A model generated the notes under the pieces. It did no database searches and was not told the DNA's origin. It saw only the letters and a list, made by a program, of their open reading frames with translations. A stretch of DNA of 64,000 nucleotides from Streptomyces sp. SID8374 (GTDB lineage: Bacteria > Actinomycetota > Actinomycetes > Streptomycetales > Streptomycetaceae): positions 434,001-498,000 of the forward strand of contig NZ_WWGH01000001.1 in the NCBI RefSeq assembly GCF_009865135.1. Reading direction: 5' to 3'. Positions 25,235 through 34,554 of this stretch are shown in pieces. The position numbers and the translations under genes were made by a program. The number at the start of each line of letters is the position of its first letter. Position 1 is the stretch's first letter.

Positions 25235-25400
25235 TCTAGGGCAGGTGAACGCTAGGTCCGCCGCCGGACGGCGGTCAAGGGTGCCGCCTCCGTCGGGACG
25301 CCGGTGGCCGGAGGTGCGGAGCGCGTCCGCGAGCCGCTGTCAGTGGTCGGGTGCAGACTGGCTCACATCCGGCACAACGGCGTATCGGGAGGTCTCCGCC

Positions 25401-26486
25401 ATGACCGACGTACTCCTCACCGTGGGCACCCGCAAAGGTCTCTTCATCGGCCGCAGACGCGAGGGCAACTGGAAGATCGAGGGGCCGCACTTCAACGCGC
25501 AGGCGATCTATTCGGTCGCCGTCGACACCCGCGGGGCCACGCCCCGGCTGCTGGCGGGCGGGGACAGCGCGCACTGGGGGCCGTCCGTCTTCCACTCCGA
25601 CGACCTGGGCGAGAGCTGGGTGGAGCCGCAGCGTCCGGCGGTGAAGTTCCCCGAGTCCACCGGGGCGTCGCTGGAGCGGGTCTGGCAGTTGCAGCCGGCC
25701 GGCCCCGAGGCGCCGGACGTGGTCTACGCGGGCACCGAGCCGGCCGCGCTGTTCCGCTCCGAGGACCGGGGCGAGTCCTTCGAGCTGGTCCGCCCGCTCT
25801 GGGAGCACCCGACGCGCTCGAAGTGGGAGCCGGGCGGCGGCGGGGAGGGGCTGCACACCATCCTCACCGACCGCCGGGACGCCCGTGCGGTGCTGGTCGC
25901 GGTCTCGACGGCGGGCGTGTTCCGGACGAAGGACGGCGGGGAGAGCTGGGACCCGGCCAACAAGGGCGTCTCCGCGGTCTTCCTGCCGGATCCGGACCCG
26001 GAGTTCGGCCAGTGCGTCCACAAGGTCACCCGGGACGCGGCCGACCCGGACCGGCTCTACCTCCAGAACCACTGGGGCGTCTTCCGCAGCGACGACGCGG
26101 GCGACAGCTGGAGCGACATCGGCGCGGGCCTGCCCTCCGACTTCGGGTTCGCCGCCGTGGCGCACCCGCACCGCGGCGACACGGCGTACGTCTTCCCGAT
26201 CAACGCCGACGCCGACCGGGTCCCGGCGGAGCACCGCTGCCGGGTCTTCCGGACGCGCGACGCGGGGCGCACCTGGGAGCCGCTCACGGTGGGCCTGCCG
26301 GGCGGGGAGCACTACGGCACGGTGCTGCGCGACGCGCTCTGCACGGACGACGCGGACCCCGCCGGGATCTACTTCGGCAACCGCAACGGCGAGTTGTACG
26401 CGAGCGCGGACGACGGCGACAGCTGGCAGCAGCTCGCCTCGCATCTGCCGGACGTGCTCTGCGTACGGGCGGTGGCTCTCGGCTGA
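25401..26486 (+). CDS. sialidase-like BNR-repeat beta-propeller protein
   Basis: The 361-residue protein has repeated Asp-box blades, SxDxGxxW in form: [69 protein letters not shown] and [14 protein letters not shown]. This is the Vps10/sialidase-like propeller. No signal peptide is present after [20 protein letters not shown], so it is probably cytoplasmic, which is unusual for a glycosidase. Catalytic residues of true sialidases were not identified, so a scaffold or sensor role is equally likely. GGGAGG lies 8 nt before ATG 25401. The spacer downstream holds the ung promoter. Confidence 0.85.
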   Translation: MTDVLLTVGTRKGLFIGRRREGNWKIEGPHFNAQAIYSVAVDTRGATPRLLAGGDSAHWGPSVFHSDDLGESWVEPQRPAVKFPESTGASLERVWQLQPAGPEAPDVVYAGTEPAALFRSEDRGESFELVRPLWEHPTRSKWEPGGGGEGLHTILTDRRDARAVLVAVSTAGVFRTKDGGESWDPANKGVSAVFLPDPDPEFGQCVHKVTRDAADPDRLYLQNHWGVFRSDDAGDSWSDIGAGLPSDFGFAAVAHPHRGDTAYVFPINADADRVPAEHRCRVFRTRDAGRTWEPLTVGLPGGEHYGTVLRDALCTDDADPAGIYFGNRNGELYASADDGDSWQQLASHLPDVLCVRAVALG

Positions 26487-26524
26487 GTGGCCGGGCAGGG
26501 CCGGTGGCCCTCGGCCGACGGCAG

Positions 26525-26555
26525 TTGATCGGAGTGGTCGTATCACCAGTAGAGT
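26525..26555 (+). promoter_or_regulatory. leaderless promoter of ung
   Basis: TTGATC at 26525-26530 and TAGAGT at 26550-26555 are separated by 19 bp. The -10 ends 7 nt before GTG 26563. Confidence 0.5.
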
Positions 26556-26562
26556 GCGGCGC

Positions 26563-27240
26563 GTGGCAGCACGACCGTTGAAAGAAATCATTGAGCCGGG
26601 GTGGGCCGACGCCCTCGAACCCGTCGCTGAACGCATCTCCGCCATGGGCGACTTCCTCCGCGCGGAGATCGCCGCGGGACGTACGTATCTGCCCTCCGGG
26701 GCCAACGTGCTGCGGGCGTTCCAGCAGCCGTTCGAGGAGGTGCGGGTCCTCGTCGTCGGCCAGGACCCCTACCCGACGCCGGGGCACGCGATCGGGCTGA
26801 GCTTCGCCGTGGCACCCGATGTCCGGCCGCTCCCGGGCAGCCTGGAGAACATCTTCAGGGAGCTGCACGCGGACCTCGGTCTGCCGAGGCCGTCCAACGG
26901 CGATCTCACGCCGTGGACCAAGCAGGGGGTGCTGCTGCTCAACAGGGCGCTGACCACCGCGCCTCGGCGGCCCGCCGCGCACCGGGGCAAGGGCTGGGAA
27001 GAGGTGACCGAGCAGGCGATCAAGGCGCTGGTGGCCCGGGGCACACCGCTGGTGTCGGTGCTGTGGGGACGCGACGCCCGCAATCTCCGCCCGCAGCTGG
27101 GCAATTTTCCGGCGATCGAGTCCTCGCACCCCTCCCCCATGTCGGCCGACCGCGGGTTCTTCGGCTCGCGGCCCTTCAGCCGGGTCAACGAACTGCTGGA
27201 GCGCCAGGGGGCGCAGCCGGTGGACTGGCGTCTGCCGTGA
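26563..27240 (+). CDS. ung: uracil-DNA glycosylase
   Basis: The 225-residue enzyme excises uracil from DNA. Family 1 motifs are complete: [18 protein letters not shown] with the catalytic Asp in the water-activating loop, [28 protein letters not shown] and the leucine-loop [20 protein letters not shown] with its catalytic histidine. It acts on chromosomal DNA in base-excision repair. GTG 26563 has a -10 TAGAGT 7 nt upstream and no ribosome site, so it is probably leaderless. Its stop overlaps the start of the next gene by 4 nt (GTGA), which couples the two. Confidence 0.97.
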   Translation: MAARPLKEIIEPGWADALEPVAERISAMGDFLRAEIAAGRTYLPSGANVLRAFQQPFEEVRVLVVGQDPYPTPGHAIGLSFAVAPDVRPLPGSLENIFRELHADLGLPRPSNGDLTPWTKQGVLLLNRALTTAPRRPAAHRGKGWEEVTEQAIKALVARGTPLVSVLWGRDARNLRPQLGNFPAIESSHPSPMSADRGFFGSRPFSRVNELLERQGAQPVDWRLP

Positions 27241-28400
27241 CGGACGCCGCGTCCCCCGCCCCTGGGGCGTACGTCCTCGGGGTCGACTCCGGCGGGTCGG
27301 GGCTGCGGGTGGCGCTGGGCGGGGTGGACGCGGACGGGCCGCTGTTCACGACGGTCTGCGCCGAGCCGGTGCGGACGGGGGCCGGGGGGATCGACGCGGC
27401 CCATCTGCTGGAACAACTGCTGCCCGCGGTGGCGGAGTTGCTGGAGCGGGCCGGTCTCCGTGGTTCGGGTGGCTCCCCCGGACACATCGCCGCGCTGGCG
27501 ATCGGGGCGGCCGGAATGGCCACGCTCGGTGGGCGGTTGCGGGCGGAGCTGCCCGGTGCGCTCGCGGAAGCGCTCGGTGTACGGCGGATGGCGCTGGCCG
27601 CCGACGCGGTGACGGCGTACGCGGGGGCGGTCGGGCAGCGTCCCGGAGCGGTCGTCGCGGGCGGCACGGGCATGATCGCGCTCGGTACGGATCTCACGGC
27701 GTGGCAGCGGGCCGACGGCTGGGGTCACCTTCTGGGTGACAGCGGCGGCGGCGCGTGGATCGGCCGGGCGGGACTCGACGCGGCGATGCGCGCCCACGAC
27801 GGGCGGCGCGGCGGCTCCCCCGCCCTGCTGGCCCGGCTGCACGCCGTGTTCGGCCCCGCCGAGGAGCTGCCGGGGCTGCTCTATCCACGCTCCGACCGCC
27901 CTGCCGTGCTCGCCTCGTTCGCCCCGGAAGTGGCGGCGTGCGCCGGAGCGGACGAGGTCGCGGCGGGCATTCTGCGGGAGGCGGCGGCGCACATCGCCGA
28001 GGCGGCCGCGGCCGTCTGTCCTGCGGCCGGGTCCGAGGCCGGTAGCGGCTGCGAAGTGGCCCTGACCGGTGGGCTGTTCCGGATGGGCGAGCCCCTGCTC
28101 GGACCGGTCCGCGAGGAGCTGGCGCGGCTGGTCCCGCAGGCCCGTATGACCACCGGTACGGGCGATCCGCTGACCGGCGCACTCCGGATCGCGCGCGCCC
28201 TGGCCACGGACGGTCTGCGGCTTCCGTACCACCCGACGATGCTGTTCGTACCGACCGGAGGCGAACGCTCCGCAGGCGGGGCGGCGGAGGTGCGGAACGG
28301 GGAGCGGGAACCCGGCGGCGTATCGGCTGACGGGCCGGTGGACAGGCCGACAGACACGGACACTTCACCGGTAGGCCACTCATCGGACATAAGCGGATAG
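27237..28400 (+). CDS. BadF/GlcNAc-kinase-like ATPase
   Basis: This 387-residue cytoplasmic protein belongs to the BadF/BadG/BcrA/BcrD ATPase-like fold that includes N-acetylglucosamine kinase. The phosphate loops are [16 protein letters not shown] at the N terminus and [14 protein letters not shown] in the middle. [13 protein letters not shown] follows as another conserved block, and [14 protein letters not shown] is the adenosine motif. It probably phosphorylates an amino sugar. The GTG start overlaps the ung stop as GTGA. The C-terminal tail after residue 350 is low complexity. A GlcNAc role would fit the chitinase in the same region, but this is inference. Confidence 0.88.
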   Translation: MTDAASPAPGAYVLGVDSGGSGLRVALGGVDADGPLFTTVCAEPVRTGAGGIDAAHLLEQLLPAVAELLERAGLRGSGGSPGHIAALAIGAAGMATLGGRLRAELPGALAEALGVRRMALAADAVTAYAGAVGQRPGAVVAGGTGMIALGTDLTAWQRADGWGHLLGDSGGGAWIGRAGLDAAMRAHDGRRGGSPALLARLHAVFGPAEELPGLLYPRSDRPAVLASFAPEVAACAGADEVAAGILREAAAHIAEAAAAVCPAAGSEAGSGCEVALTGGLFRMGEPLLGPVREELARLVPQARMTTGTGDPLTGALRIARALATDGLRLPYHPTMLFVPTGGERSAGGAAEVRNGEREPGGVSADGPVDRPTDTDTSPVGHSSDISG

Positions 28401-28462
28401 TTAACGCGCGACCGGACCCTCCCCGAACAGAGGGGCATCCAAAACCAGTAGCATGCGGCGCC

Positions 28463-29386
28463 ATGAGCACCCCCACTGGGCCCGCTTCCGGCCTGCCTGT
28501 ACGAATGCCGCGACCTCGCCAGTCCGGACGGCACCGCCGCCCGGAGCCCGTGGTCGCACCTGAGGGCGCTGCCGCGCTCGTTCTCGCCGTTCCCGGTACC
28601 CCCTCCTCGGCCACGCGCAGTCTGGCCGAAGAGGTGATCAGCATCGCCCGTTCCGAGCTGCCCGGCCTCAACGCCCGGATCGGCTACCTCGACGGTGACG
28701 ACGCCGAGTACCCCGCTCTTGCCACCGTTCTCACCCACTCCGCCGCCGAGCGCGTCCAGCGCTACGAGCAGGCCGTCGCCGTGGGCCGTGAGGCCACCGA
28801 GCCCACCGGGCCGGCCGCCATCGTGGTCCCGCTGCTCGCGGGGCCCGACAGCGAGCTGATCCGGCGGATACGGCAGGCCGTGATGGACAGCGGCACGCAG
28901 GTGGAGCTGACCGACGTGCTCGGTCCGCACCCGCTGCTCGCCGAGGCCCTGCACGTACGGCTCTCGGAGGCCGGACTGGCCCGGGCCGACCGCGCCAGGC
29001 TGTTCACCGTCGCCACCGCCGCCGACGGCATCGTGCTGGTTACGGTGGGCGGCGAGGAGGCCGTGCAGGCCGCCGGGATCACCGGCATGCTGCTGGCCGC
29101 CCGGCTCGCCGTGCCGGTGATGGCCGCCGCGCTGGACGTGGAGGGTTCGGTCGCCTCGATCGCGCAGCAGCTCCAGGGCTCCGGCTCCGCACAGCTCGCG
29201 CTGGCGCCGTACCTGGTGGGCCCGGAGGTCGACCCCGGCCTGCTGGACGCCGCCGCCAAGGAGGCGGGCTGCGCGACCGCCGAGCCGCTGGGCGCCTACC
29301 CGGCGATCGGCAAGCTCGTGCTGTCGCTGTACGCCACGGCGCTGGGCATCACGCCCGCCACCCCGCAGGGCGCCCAGGCGCACTGA
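28463..29386 (+). CDS. CbiX/sirohydrochlorin chelatase-like protein
   Basis: The 307-residue protein shows two tandem CbiX-like domains. The first begins AALVLAVPGTPSSATRSLAE near residue 37, and the second VTVGGEEAVQAAG; PAAIVVPLLAGPDSELIRR lies between. The family inserts cobalt or iron into tetrapyrroles. The usual catalytic histidine pair is not clear, so the activity is uncertain. TAGCAT at 28449-28454 lies 8 nt before ATG 28463, suggesting leaderless translation. The N-terminal 36 residues are basic and proline-rich. It converges with the lactonase gene across a hairpin. Confidence 0.75.
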   Translation: MSTPTGPASGLPVRMPRPRQSGRHRRPEPVVAPEGAAALVLAVPGTPSSATRSLAEEVISIARSELPGLNARIGYLDGDDAEYPALATVLTHSAAERVQRYEQAVAVGREATEPTGPAAIVVPLLAGPDSELIRRIRQAVMDSGTQVELTDVLGPHPLLAEALHVRLSEAGLARADRARLFTVATAADGIVLVTVGGEEAVQAAGITGMLLAARLAVPVMAAALDVEGSVASIAQQLQGSGSAQLALAPYLVGPEVDPGLLDAAAKEAGCATAEPLGAYPAIGKLVLSLYATALGITPATPQGAQAH

Positions 29387-29433
29387 CCCGGGTTCGCGGA
29401 GGCGGCACGGACGCACGGAAGCCCAGGACGTAC

Positions 29434-29495
29434 GAAGGCCGCGGCCCGGGCCGGACGGATCTGCAACGGATCCTCCGGCCCGGGCCACGGCCTTC
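29434..29495. terminator. long bidirectional hairpin terminator
   Basis: Arms 29434-29455 and 29474-29495 form a 22-bp stem with one mismatch; the loop itself can form a short GGAT/ATCC stem. It lies between the convergent chelatase and lactonase genes. Confidence 0.85.
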
Positions 29496-29534
29496 CGGCT
29501 GTCTGTACGGCTTTCCGGCCGTACGTCCCCAGGG

Positions 29535-30596
29535 TCAGCCGAGGACGACGCAGGAGGCCGCCGGGATCTCGACGGAGCCCGCGTGCTGCGGGATGCCCGT
29601 CTCGGCGTCCACGGCGAACCAGCTGACGTTCCCGGAGCGCTCGTTGGCCGCGTACAGCCACTGGCCGCTCGGGTCGAGGGTGAGGTCGCGGGGCCAGCGG
29701 CCGCCGCAGCCGACGGTGGCCACCAGGGCGGCCTTCTCGCCGGTCTCGTCCAGGGTCAGGACCGAGATGCTGTCGTGGCCCCGGTTGGCGGTCCACAGGA
29801 AGCGCCCGTCGTGCGCGACGACCACCTCGGACGGGTAGGCCCGTACGGAGGCCTCGGCGGACCCGGGCTCGGACTCGGGCAGCACCGGCACCTCCCCCAG
29901 GGGCTCCGAACGGCCCGCCTCGGCGTCCCAGCGGCACACGGTGAGGGTCGTGACCAGCTCGTTCAGCACGTAGGCGTAGCGGCCCGAAGGGTGGAAGGCC
30001 AGGTGGCGCGGTCCGGTGCCAGGGCGCAGGGGCGTCTCGCCGTGCGGCTCCAGGGCGCCGGTGGCGGGGTCCAGGACGCCGACCCGTACCGAGTCGGTGC
30101 CGAGGTCCACGCTGACCACCCAGCGGCCCGAGGGGTCGGGCAGCACCTGGTGGGCGTGCGGGCCCTCCTGGCGTTCGCTGTCGGGGCCGCCGCCCTCGTG
30201 CTGGACGACCGAGGAGACCTCGCCGAGCGATCCGTCGGGGAGCACGGGCAGGGCGGTGACGCTGCCCGATCCGTAGTTGGCGGTGACCAGGTGGCCCGCG
30301 GCGAGCGCGAGGTGGGTGGGGCCATCGGCGTCGACCGGGCGTACGGGGCCCAGAAGGGCCGGTACATCGCCGCTGACGTCGAAGGCGGCCACGGAGCCCG
30401 GGGCGCTCTCGCCGACGGCGTACAGGGCCTCTCCGCCCGGTCCGAGCGCGAGGAAGGAAGGGTCGGGCAGGGCGTCCGAGGAGCCGAGCACGGTCAGCGC
30501 TCCGGTGTTCCGGTCGACCTCCGCGACGGTGACGCCCAGGCCGCCCGCCGAGGTGAACGACCCCATGAATGCCCGTCCGGTGCTGCTGCCGCCCAT
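29535..30596 (-). CDS. lactonase family beta-propeller protein (6-phosphogluconolactonase-like)
   Basis: The 353-residue cytoplasmic protein is a seven-bladed propeller of the YkgB/Pgl type. Family blocks are LGVTVAEVDRNTGALTVLGS near the N terminus, THLALAAGHLVTANYGSGSV, GPHAHQVLPDPSGRWVVSVD with the HAHQ signature, LVTTLTVCRWDAEAG, RFLWTANRGHDSISVL and WLYAANERSGNVSWF. It may hydrolyse a sugar lactone. ATG 30596 is preferred; an upstream GTG at 30614 is possible. A perfect TGGTCCAGACCT box lies 64 bp upstream, the direct-repeat motif of chitinase promoters, so control by aminosugar signals is plausible. Confidence 0.88.
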   Translation of the reverse strand: MGGSSTGRAFMGSFTSAGGLGVTVAEVDRNTGALTVLGSSDALPDPSFLALGPGGEALYAVGESAPGSVAAFDVSGDVPALLGPVRPVDADGPTHLALAAGHLVTANYGSGSVTALPVLPDGSLGEVSSVVQHEGGGPDSERQEGPHAHQVLPDPSGRWVVSVDLGTDSVRVGVLDPATGALEPHGETPLRPGTGPRHLAFHPSGRYAYVLNELVTTLTVCRWDAEAGRSEPLGEVPVLPESEPGSAEASVRAYPSEVVVAHDGRFLWTANRGHDSISVLTLDETGEKAALVATVGCGGRWPRDLTLDPSGQWLYAANERSGNVSWFAVDAETGIPQHAGSVEIPAASCVVLG

Positions 30597-30659
30597 CGCA
30601 CTACCCCACTTCACCGTCGCCGTGATCTTCCGGCCGACGGTAGCAGGCGCCCCACCTCA

Positions 30660-30671
30660 GGTCTGGACCAA
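30660..30671 (-). promoter_or_regulatory. DasR/chitinase-type box TGGTCCAGACCT
   Basis: On the minus strand the 12 bases are exactly TGGTCCAGACCT, the element repeated in Streptomyces chitinase promoters and close to the DasR site. It lies 64 bp upstream of the lactonase start. Confidence 0.55.
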
Positions 30672-30699
30672 TCTGCGGGACGGCGGGAAAAGGGCGGGC

Positions 30700-32208
30700 T
30701 CAGGCGGCGATCGGGGCCCTCGGCGAGCTGTGCAGGGGTGCGGCGAGGTCGCCCAGCGCGCGCTCCAGGCCGTGCAGGTGGGCCAGGGCGGGGTGGTCCA
30801 GAGCGGCGCCGGGCTGCGCGGCCGCGCGTTCGGCTCCCCGCGCCTGCCGGCTCTCCTGGCGCAGCAGCTCTTCCACCGCCTCCTCCACCCGGGAGCAGGC
30901 GGCCGAGAGCCGGGCGTCGTGCGATGCGGCCGGGTCGGCGGCGATGGAGGCCAGCCCGCGCACCTCGCGTACGCAGTCGTCCAGCAGGGCCAGGACCTGG
31001 CGCGCCCGCGCCTTGCGGGCCTTGAGCGGGCTCAGGGGGTGCACCAGCGGGGCGAGCGAGAGCCGGACCCGGCCGAGCAGCACGTCGAGTTCGGCGACGC
31101 GGGGGCCGGGGTCGGCGCTCAGCGAGCCGGCGAGGCGCTCGGCGGCCTCGGCCGTACAGGCGTGGACGCACCGCAGGGCCTTGCGGATCCAGGCGTCGGT
31201 GATGGCGTGGGTCGTGACGGGCAGGATCAGCAGCACGGCGAGCACCGCGCCGAGCGCGCCGACGGCGGTCTCGGCGACCCGCAGCCAGAGCAGGGAGGCG
31301 TCCAGGACGCCCAGGACCCCGTAGAGCACGCCGACCATGACGGTCACGAAGAACATCATCCAGCTGTACGAGACCGCCGCGGTGTAGAAGATCCCGAAGA
31401 CGCAGACCGCGACGATGGCGGCGGTCGGCGCCCCGGCGCCCTCCAGCGGGATGGCGACGAAGAAGCCGGCGGCGATACCGATCACGGTCCCCAGGACCCG
31501 GCGGAAGCCGCGTACGAGGGTCTCGCCGCGTGAGGTGGTGTTGACGAAGACCCACCAGGTGGCGCCGACGGCCCAGTACCAGCGCTGGTCGGAGAGGACC
31601 TGGCCCAGCCCCAGCGCGAAGGCGCCGCCCAGGGTGGCCTGCACCGCCTGCCGGGTGGTGATGCGGGCCAGCCCGCGTCCCTCCGGCGGGGCGGGCACGA
31701 CCACAGGGGGCAGCCGTCGCTCGTAGCACCAGAAGCCGAAGCGGACGGCGGAGGAGGCGGCGAGGGAGAGCAGGACGGCGGCGTACAGCTCGGGCAGCTG
31801 CTGCGGCACGGTGTGCAGGAACTGGGCGGCGAAGAAGGTCATGAACGCGAAGACGCCCAGCGCGTGGCCGCGCGGCCCCCAGCGCCTGGCGTAGACGCCC
31901 GCGCCCATGACGGCGAGGAAGCTGAGGTCGCGGGCGACGGGCTGGTCGTGCAGCACGGCGGCGAGGGCGAGGACGGGGAGCCCGGCGGCGGGGAGCAGCG
32001 CGGTCGTGACGGCCTGCTGCCGCACGGTGGCGTCGGTGACCGTGAAGAGGGCGAGCAGCGCCGCGAGGCCGCCGGTGATGGCCGCGACGAGCGAGTGCCC
32101 GACGAGCCCGCACAGCGCGACCGCGAGCCCGATCCCGATGACGGCCCGGCCGGCGAAGCGCAGCCGCACCCTCCCCGGGTCCGGCGCGACGAACACCCTC
32201 TTCAGCAC
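30700..32208 (-). CDS. FUSC family membrane protein (fusaric-acid-resistance/aromatic-acid exporter-like)
   Basis: The 502-residue inner-membrane protein has about ten hydrophobic helices in two blocks separated by a hydrophilic loop, then a long cytoplasmic tail rich in Ala, Arg and Glu. The second block starts RQAVQATLGGAFALGLGQVL and contains the FUSC core QRWYWAVGATWWVFVNTTSR and RVLGTVIGIAAGFFVAIPL. Family members are thought to export aromatic or weak acids. GTG 32208 is chosen because AAGGGGAGCAGG lies upstream; an in-frame ATG at 32253 lacks a ribosome site and falls beside a T-tract. A small leader ORF with a terminator hairpin precedes it, and its stop overlaps the GTG region. Confidence 0.85.
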   Translation of the reverse strand: MLKRVFVAPDPGRVRLRFAGRAVIGIGLAVALCGLVGHSLVAAITGGLAALLALFTVTDATVRQQAVTTALLPAAGLPVLALAAVLHDQPVARDLSFLAVMGAGVYARRWGPRGHALGVFAFMTFFAAQFLHTVPQQLPELYAAVLLSLAASSAVRFGFWCYERRLPPVVVPAPPEGRGLARITTRQAVQATLGGAFALGLGQVLSDQRWYWAVGATWWVFVNTTSRGETLVRGFRRVLGTVIGIAAGFFVAIPLEGAGAPTAAIVAVCVFGIFYTAAVSYSWMMFFVTVMVGVLYGVLGVLDASLLWLRVAETAVGALGAVLAVLLILPVTTHAITDAWIRKALRCVHACTAEAAERLAGSLSADPGPRVAELDVLLGRVRLSLAPLVHPLSPLKARKARARQVLALLDDCVREVRGLASIAADPAASHDARLSAACSRVEEAVEELLRQESRQARGAERAAAQPGAALDHPALAHLHGLERALGDLAAPLHSSPRAPIAA

Positions 32209-32285
32209 CCTGCTCCCCTTCCACGGCCCCCGTGGGCTCCGCGCGCTCGGCATGAAAAAGGCGCCGCGGAGATCCGCAGCGCCAT
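32202..32285 (-). CDS. possible 27-codon leader ORF upstream of FUSC gene
   Basis: ATG 32285 follows TATGGT (32293-32298 on the minus strand) at exactly 7 nt, the leaderless arrangement. The frame encodes MALRISAAPFSCRARGAHGG, seven more Gly/Arg/Ala residues and a final Cys, then TGA at 32202-32204, which overlaps the FUSC GTG (32206-32208) in another frame. The stem-loop and T-tract at 32255-32283 lie inside this ORF, so its translation would disrupt the terminator. It is too short to be certain; a -35 box is weak (TTGATC at 21 bp spacing). Confidence 0.35.
   Translation of the reverse strand: MALRISAAPFSCRARGAHGGRGRGAGC
32255..32283 (-). terminator. intrinsic terminator or attenuator before FUSC gene
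   Basis: On the minus strand GGCGCTGCGG pairs with CCGCGGCGCC (10 bp, one wobble) around an ATCT loop, followed directly by TTTTT. Of the hairpins found in this window, it is the one I noted with a T-tract. It lies 47 bp before the FUSC GTG, so it can either end transcripts from upstream or act as an attenuator. Confidence 0.65.
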
Positions 32286-32314
32286 CGACAGGACCATAAG
32301 AGCATCCAGGGGGC

Positions 32315-33070
32315 CTATGGATCAAACGAGGGCGAAAACCATGGGCCAATGGCACATCCCTCTCCGCACCCGGTGGGCCAGGAGGGGGCCACTGGACCAC
32401 CCGGGAGGGGCGGGCTCCGCCCGAGGCGCCCGTGAAGCCCTACCCGAGGGCGCCCATGAATGAGGAAGGAGAGGACGGCGACAGGGACCGCGAGCGCCAC
32501 GGCCTCGGCCGTCCGCAGCGTGCGGCCGGCAAATCGGGTGAGCGCGACCAGGAATAGGAGCGCCCACGCCGCATTCGTGACGAAAAGGACGGTGCGGAGG
32601 TTTTCCTCGACCATCCCACCGGCAGTCGATCCGGCCAGGGTGGCGAATAACGTGACACCGAACAGGGCAGCCGGTACGCCCCGGGCGGTCGCCCCGCCGA
32701 TGATGTTCCAGGAGGCCTTCCAGTCCCGGACCCGGCTCAGTTTGATGGTGAACCGGCCGTGCCGGAAGGAACAGCTCCTGGAGTTCTTGCTGTATTCGGC
32801 CTGGACCTTCCTGCCGTCCAGGTCGTACAGCGGACACCCATGAGAGTGACCCGGCTGGGGGTACCGGCGGAGCGCTGCTCGGCGCCGAGCCGGCCGTGGC
32901 GGCTGGGGTCGGTGCCGGGCAGGGCGTTGCCGTACTCGTCGTAGGCGTTCACGACGGGGGGGTGCCGTCCACCAGCGGGAGCCAGTTCCCGACCGCACCG
33001 CGCAGGTTGGCTAGCTGGAGGACCACGTCCCCGCCGGCGCCGGTGGTGGCGATCAGGTCTCCGGCCCTCC
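32315..33070 (-). pseudogene. C-terminal remnant of an Rhs/YD-repeat protein with membrane tail
   Basis: Read on the minus strand, three frames each continue a typical Rhs C-terminal sequence. Frame one holds DLIATTGAGGDVVLQLANL, frame two VVNAYDEYGNALPGTDPSRH and RVTLMGVR, and frame three LYDLDGRKVQAEYSKNSRS. The first shift falls in a run of seven G (32956-32962, plus strand). At the second junction the usual core between MGVRLYD and the later YDLDG is missing, consistent with a deletion between TACGAC repeats. The remaining tail has three hydrophobic segments (GVPAALFGVTLFATLAG, TVLFVTNAAWALLFLVAL, AVALAVPVAVLSFLIHG) and a visibly lower GC content than its neighbours. It has lost its 5' end. 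It is probably a decayed Rhs effector. Confidence 0.6.
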
Positions 33071-33153
33071 ATTTCCTTCACATGTGGGGCACGCGCTGGG
33101 CCATCGGTACAGTCGGGACGGCATCGGACGGACCAGAAGGAGGCCGACGGACC

Positions 33154-33639
33154 ATGGCCGTGGACGCTCTCGACACCCGGATCCTGCGGCTGCTGATCGA
33201 ACAGCCGCGCACCAGCGTGCGGGAGTACGCGCGCATCCTCGGGGTGGCCCGTGGCACCCTCCAGGCGCGGCTGGACCGGCTGGAGCGGGACGGGGTCATC
33301 ACCGGCACCGGGCCGACCCTCTCCCCCGCGGCCCTCGGCCACCCCGTCCTCGCCTTCGTCCACCTGGAGGTCACCCAGGGGCATCTGGTGGAGGTCGGCG
33401 ACGCGCTGGCGGCCGTCCCCGAGATCATCGAGGCGTTCTCGACCACCGGCGGCGGGGATCTGCTGACCCGGGTCGTGGCCCGGGACAACGGGCATCTGGA
33501 GGATGTGATCCAGCGGCTGATCCAGCTGCCGGGCGTCGTGCGGACGCGGACGGACGTGGCGTTGCGCGAGCGGGTGGCGCACCGGGTGCTGCCGCTGGTC
33601 GAATCCCTGGGGCGGGCGGCGGGCGGCCAGGCCGGCTGA
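33154..33639 (+). CDS. Lrp/AsnC family transcriptional regulator
   Basis: The 161-residue regulator starts MAVDALDTRILRLLIEQPRT and has an N-terminal winged helix-turn-helix, VREYARILGVARGTLQARLD with LERDGVITG. The C-terminal RAM-type ligand domain starts at about residue 60. Proteins of this family respond to amino acids or other small ligands. GGAGG lies about 10 nt before ATG 33154. It is followed by a HAD gene 36 bp downstream on the same strand. Its target operon cannot be read from the sequence. Confidence 0.92.
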   Translation: MAVDALDTRILRLLIEQPRTSVREYARILGVARGTLQARLDRLERDGVITGTGPTLSPAALGHPVLAFVHLEVTQGHLVEVGDALAAVPEIIEAFSTTGGGDLLTRVVARDNGHLEDVIQRLIQLPGVVRTRTDVALRERVAHRVLPLVESLGRAAGGQAG

Positions 33640-33675
33640 CCGGCGGGCCGGGTCCGTTGCGGCATGCTGGAGGCC

Positions 33676-34380
33676 ATGACCTCCCGTCCCGGCCCCCATG
33701 TCATCTTCGACCTCGACGGCACGCTGGTGGACAGCGAACCGAACTACTACGAGGCGGGGCGCCGGCTGCTCGCCCGGTACGGGGTGCGCGACTTCGGCTG
33801 GGAGGACCACACCCGCTTCATCGGGATCGGCACCCGGGAGACCCTCACCGCCCTGCGTGCCGAGTACGGGATCGACGCCCCGGTGGACGAGCTGCTCGCC
33901 GGGAAGAACGCGCTGTACCTGGAGCTGGCGGGAGCCTCCACCGAGGTGTTCGGGCAGATGCGGGTCTTCGTGGAGCGCCTGTACGCCGCCGGGGTGCCGA
34001 TGGCGGTGGCCTCCGGCTCCTCCAGGGCGGCGATCGGGGCGGTGCTCGCGGTCACGGGGCTTGACGCGTACATCCCGCTGTACGTCTCCGCCGAGGAGGT
34101 CGCGCACGGGAAGCCGAAGCCGGATGTGTTCCTGGAGACGGCCCGGCGGATGGGGGCGGAGCCGGGCGACTGCGTGGTGCTGGAGGACGCGCCGCCGGGG
34201 GCCGCGGCCGCGCACGCTGCGGGGATGCGGTGCGTCGCCGTCCCCTATGTGCCCGCGACCGCCTCCGACCCGGCGTTCAAGGCGGCGGATCTGCTGTTCG
34301 CGGAGGGGCAGTCGGCTTTCACCGCGGAGGCCGCGTACAGCTGGCTGCTGGGCGAGGCGGGACCGGGCGGCCGCTCCTGA
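33676..34380 (+). CDS. HAD-superfamily phosphatase (beta-phosphoglucomutase-like)
   Basis: The 234-residue enzyme has the four HAD motifs: VIFDLDGTLVDSEP with the nucleophile Asp at the start, VASGSSRAAI with motif II Ser, HGKPKPDVFLE with motif III Lys, and VVLEDAPPGAAAAHAAG with the metal acids. The subfamily is that of sugar-phosphate phosphatases and mutases. ATG 33676 follows GGAGG at a very short distance, so ATG 33664, four codons upstream, is a real alternative. It follows the Lrp regulator by 36 bp, suggesting cotranscription. Confidence 0.9.
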   Translation: MTSRPGPHVIFDLDGTLVDSEPNYYEAGRRLLARYGVRDFGWEDHTRFIGIGTRETLTALRAEYGIDAPVDELLAGKNALYLELAGASTEVFGQMRVFVERLYAAGVPMAVASGSSRAAIGAVLAVTGLDAYIPLYVSAEEVAHGKPKPDVFLETARRMGAEPGDCVVLEDAPPGAAAAHAAGMRCVAVPYVPATASDPAFKAADLLFAEGQSAFTAEAAYSWLLGEAGPGGRS

Positions 34381-34554
34381 AACGTGCCGGGCCGTCAGCC
34401 GCGCCTCGATGAAGGGCCGTCGGGACACCGGCGGCCCTGCGGACCGATATCCTGATCATGTCGTTCACTCCGCCGTGCAGGGTCCCTCAGGGAACAGGCC
34501 GCCGCGCGGTGGACCGGCAGTCGGAGCGGGCCGCGATTCGAGATAGGTGAACAG

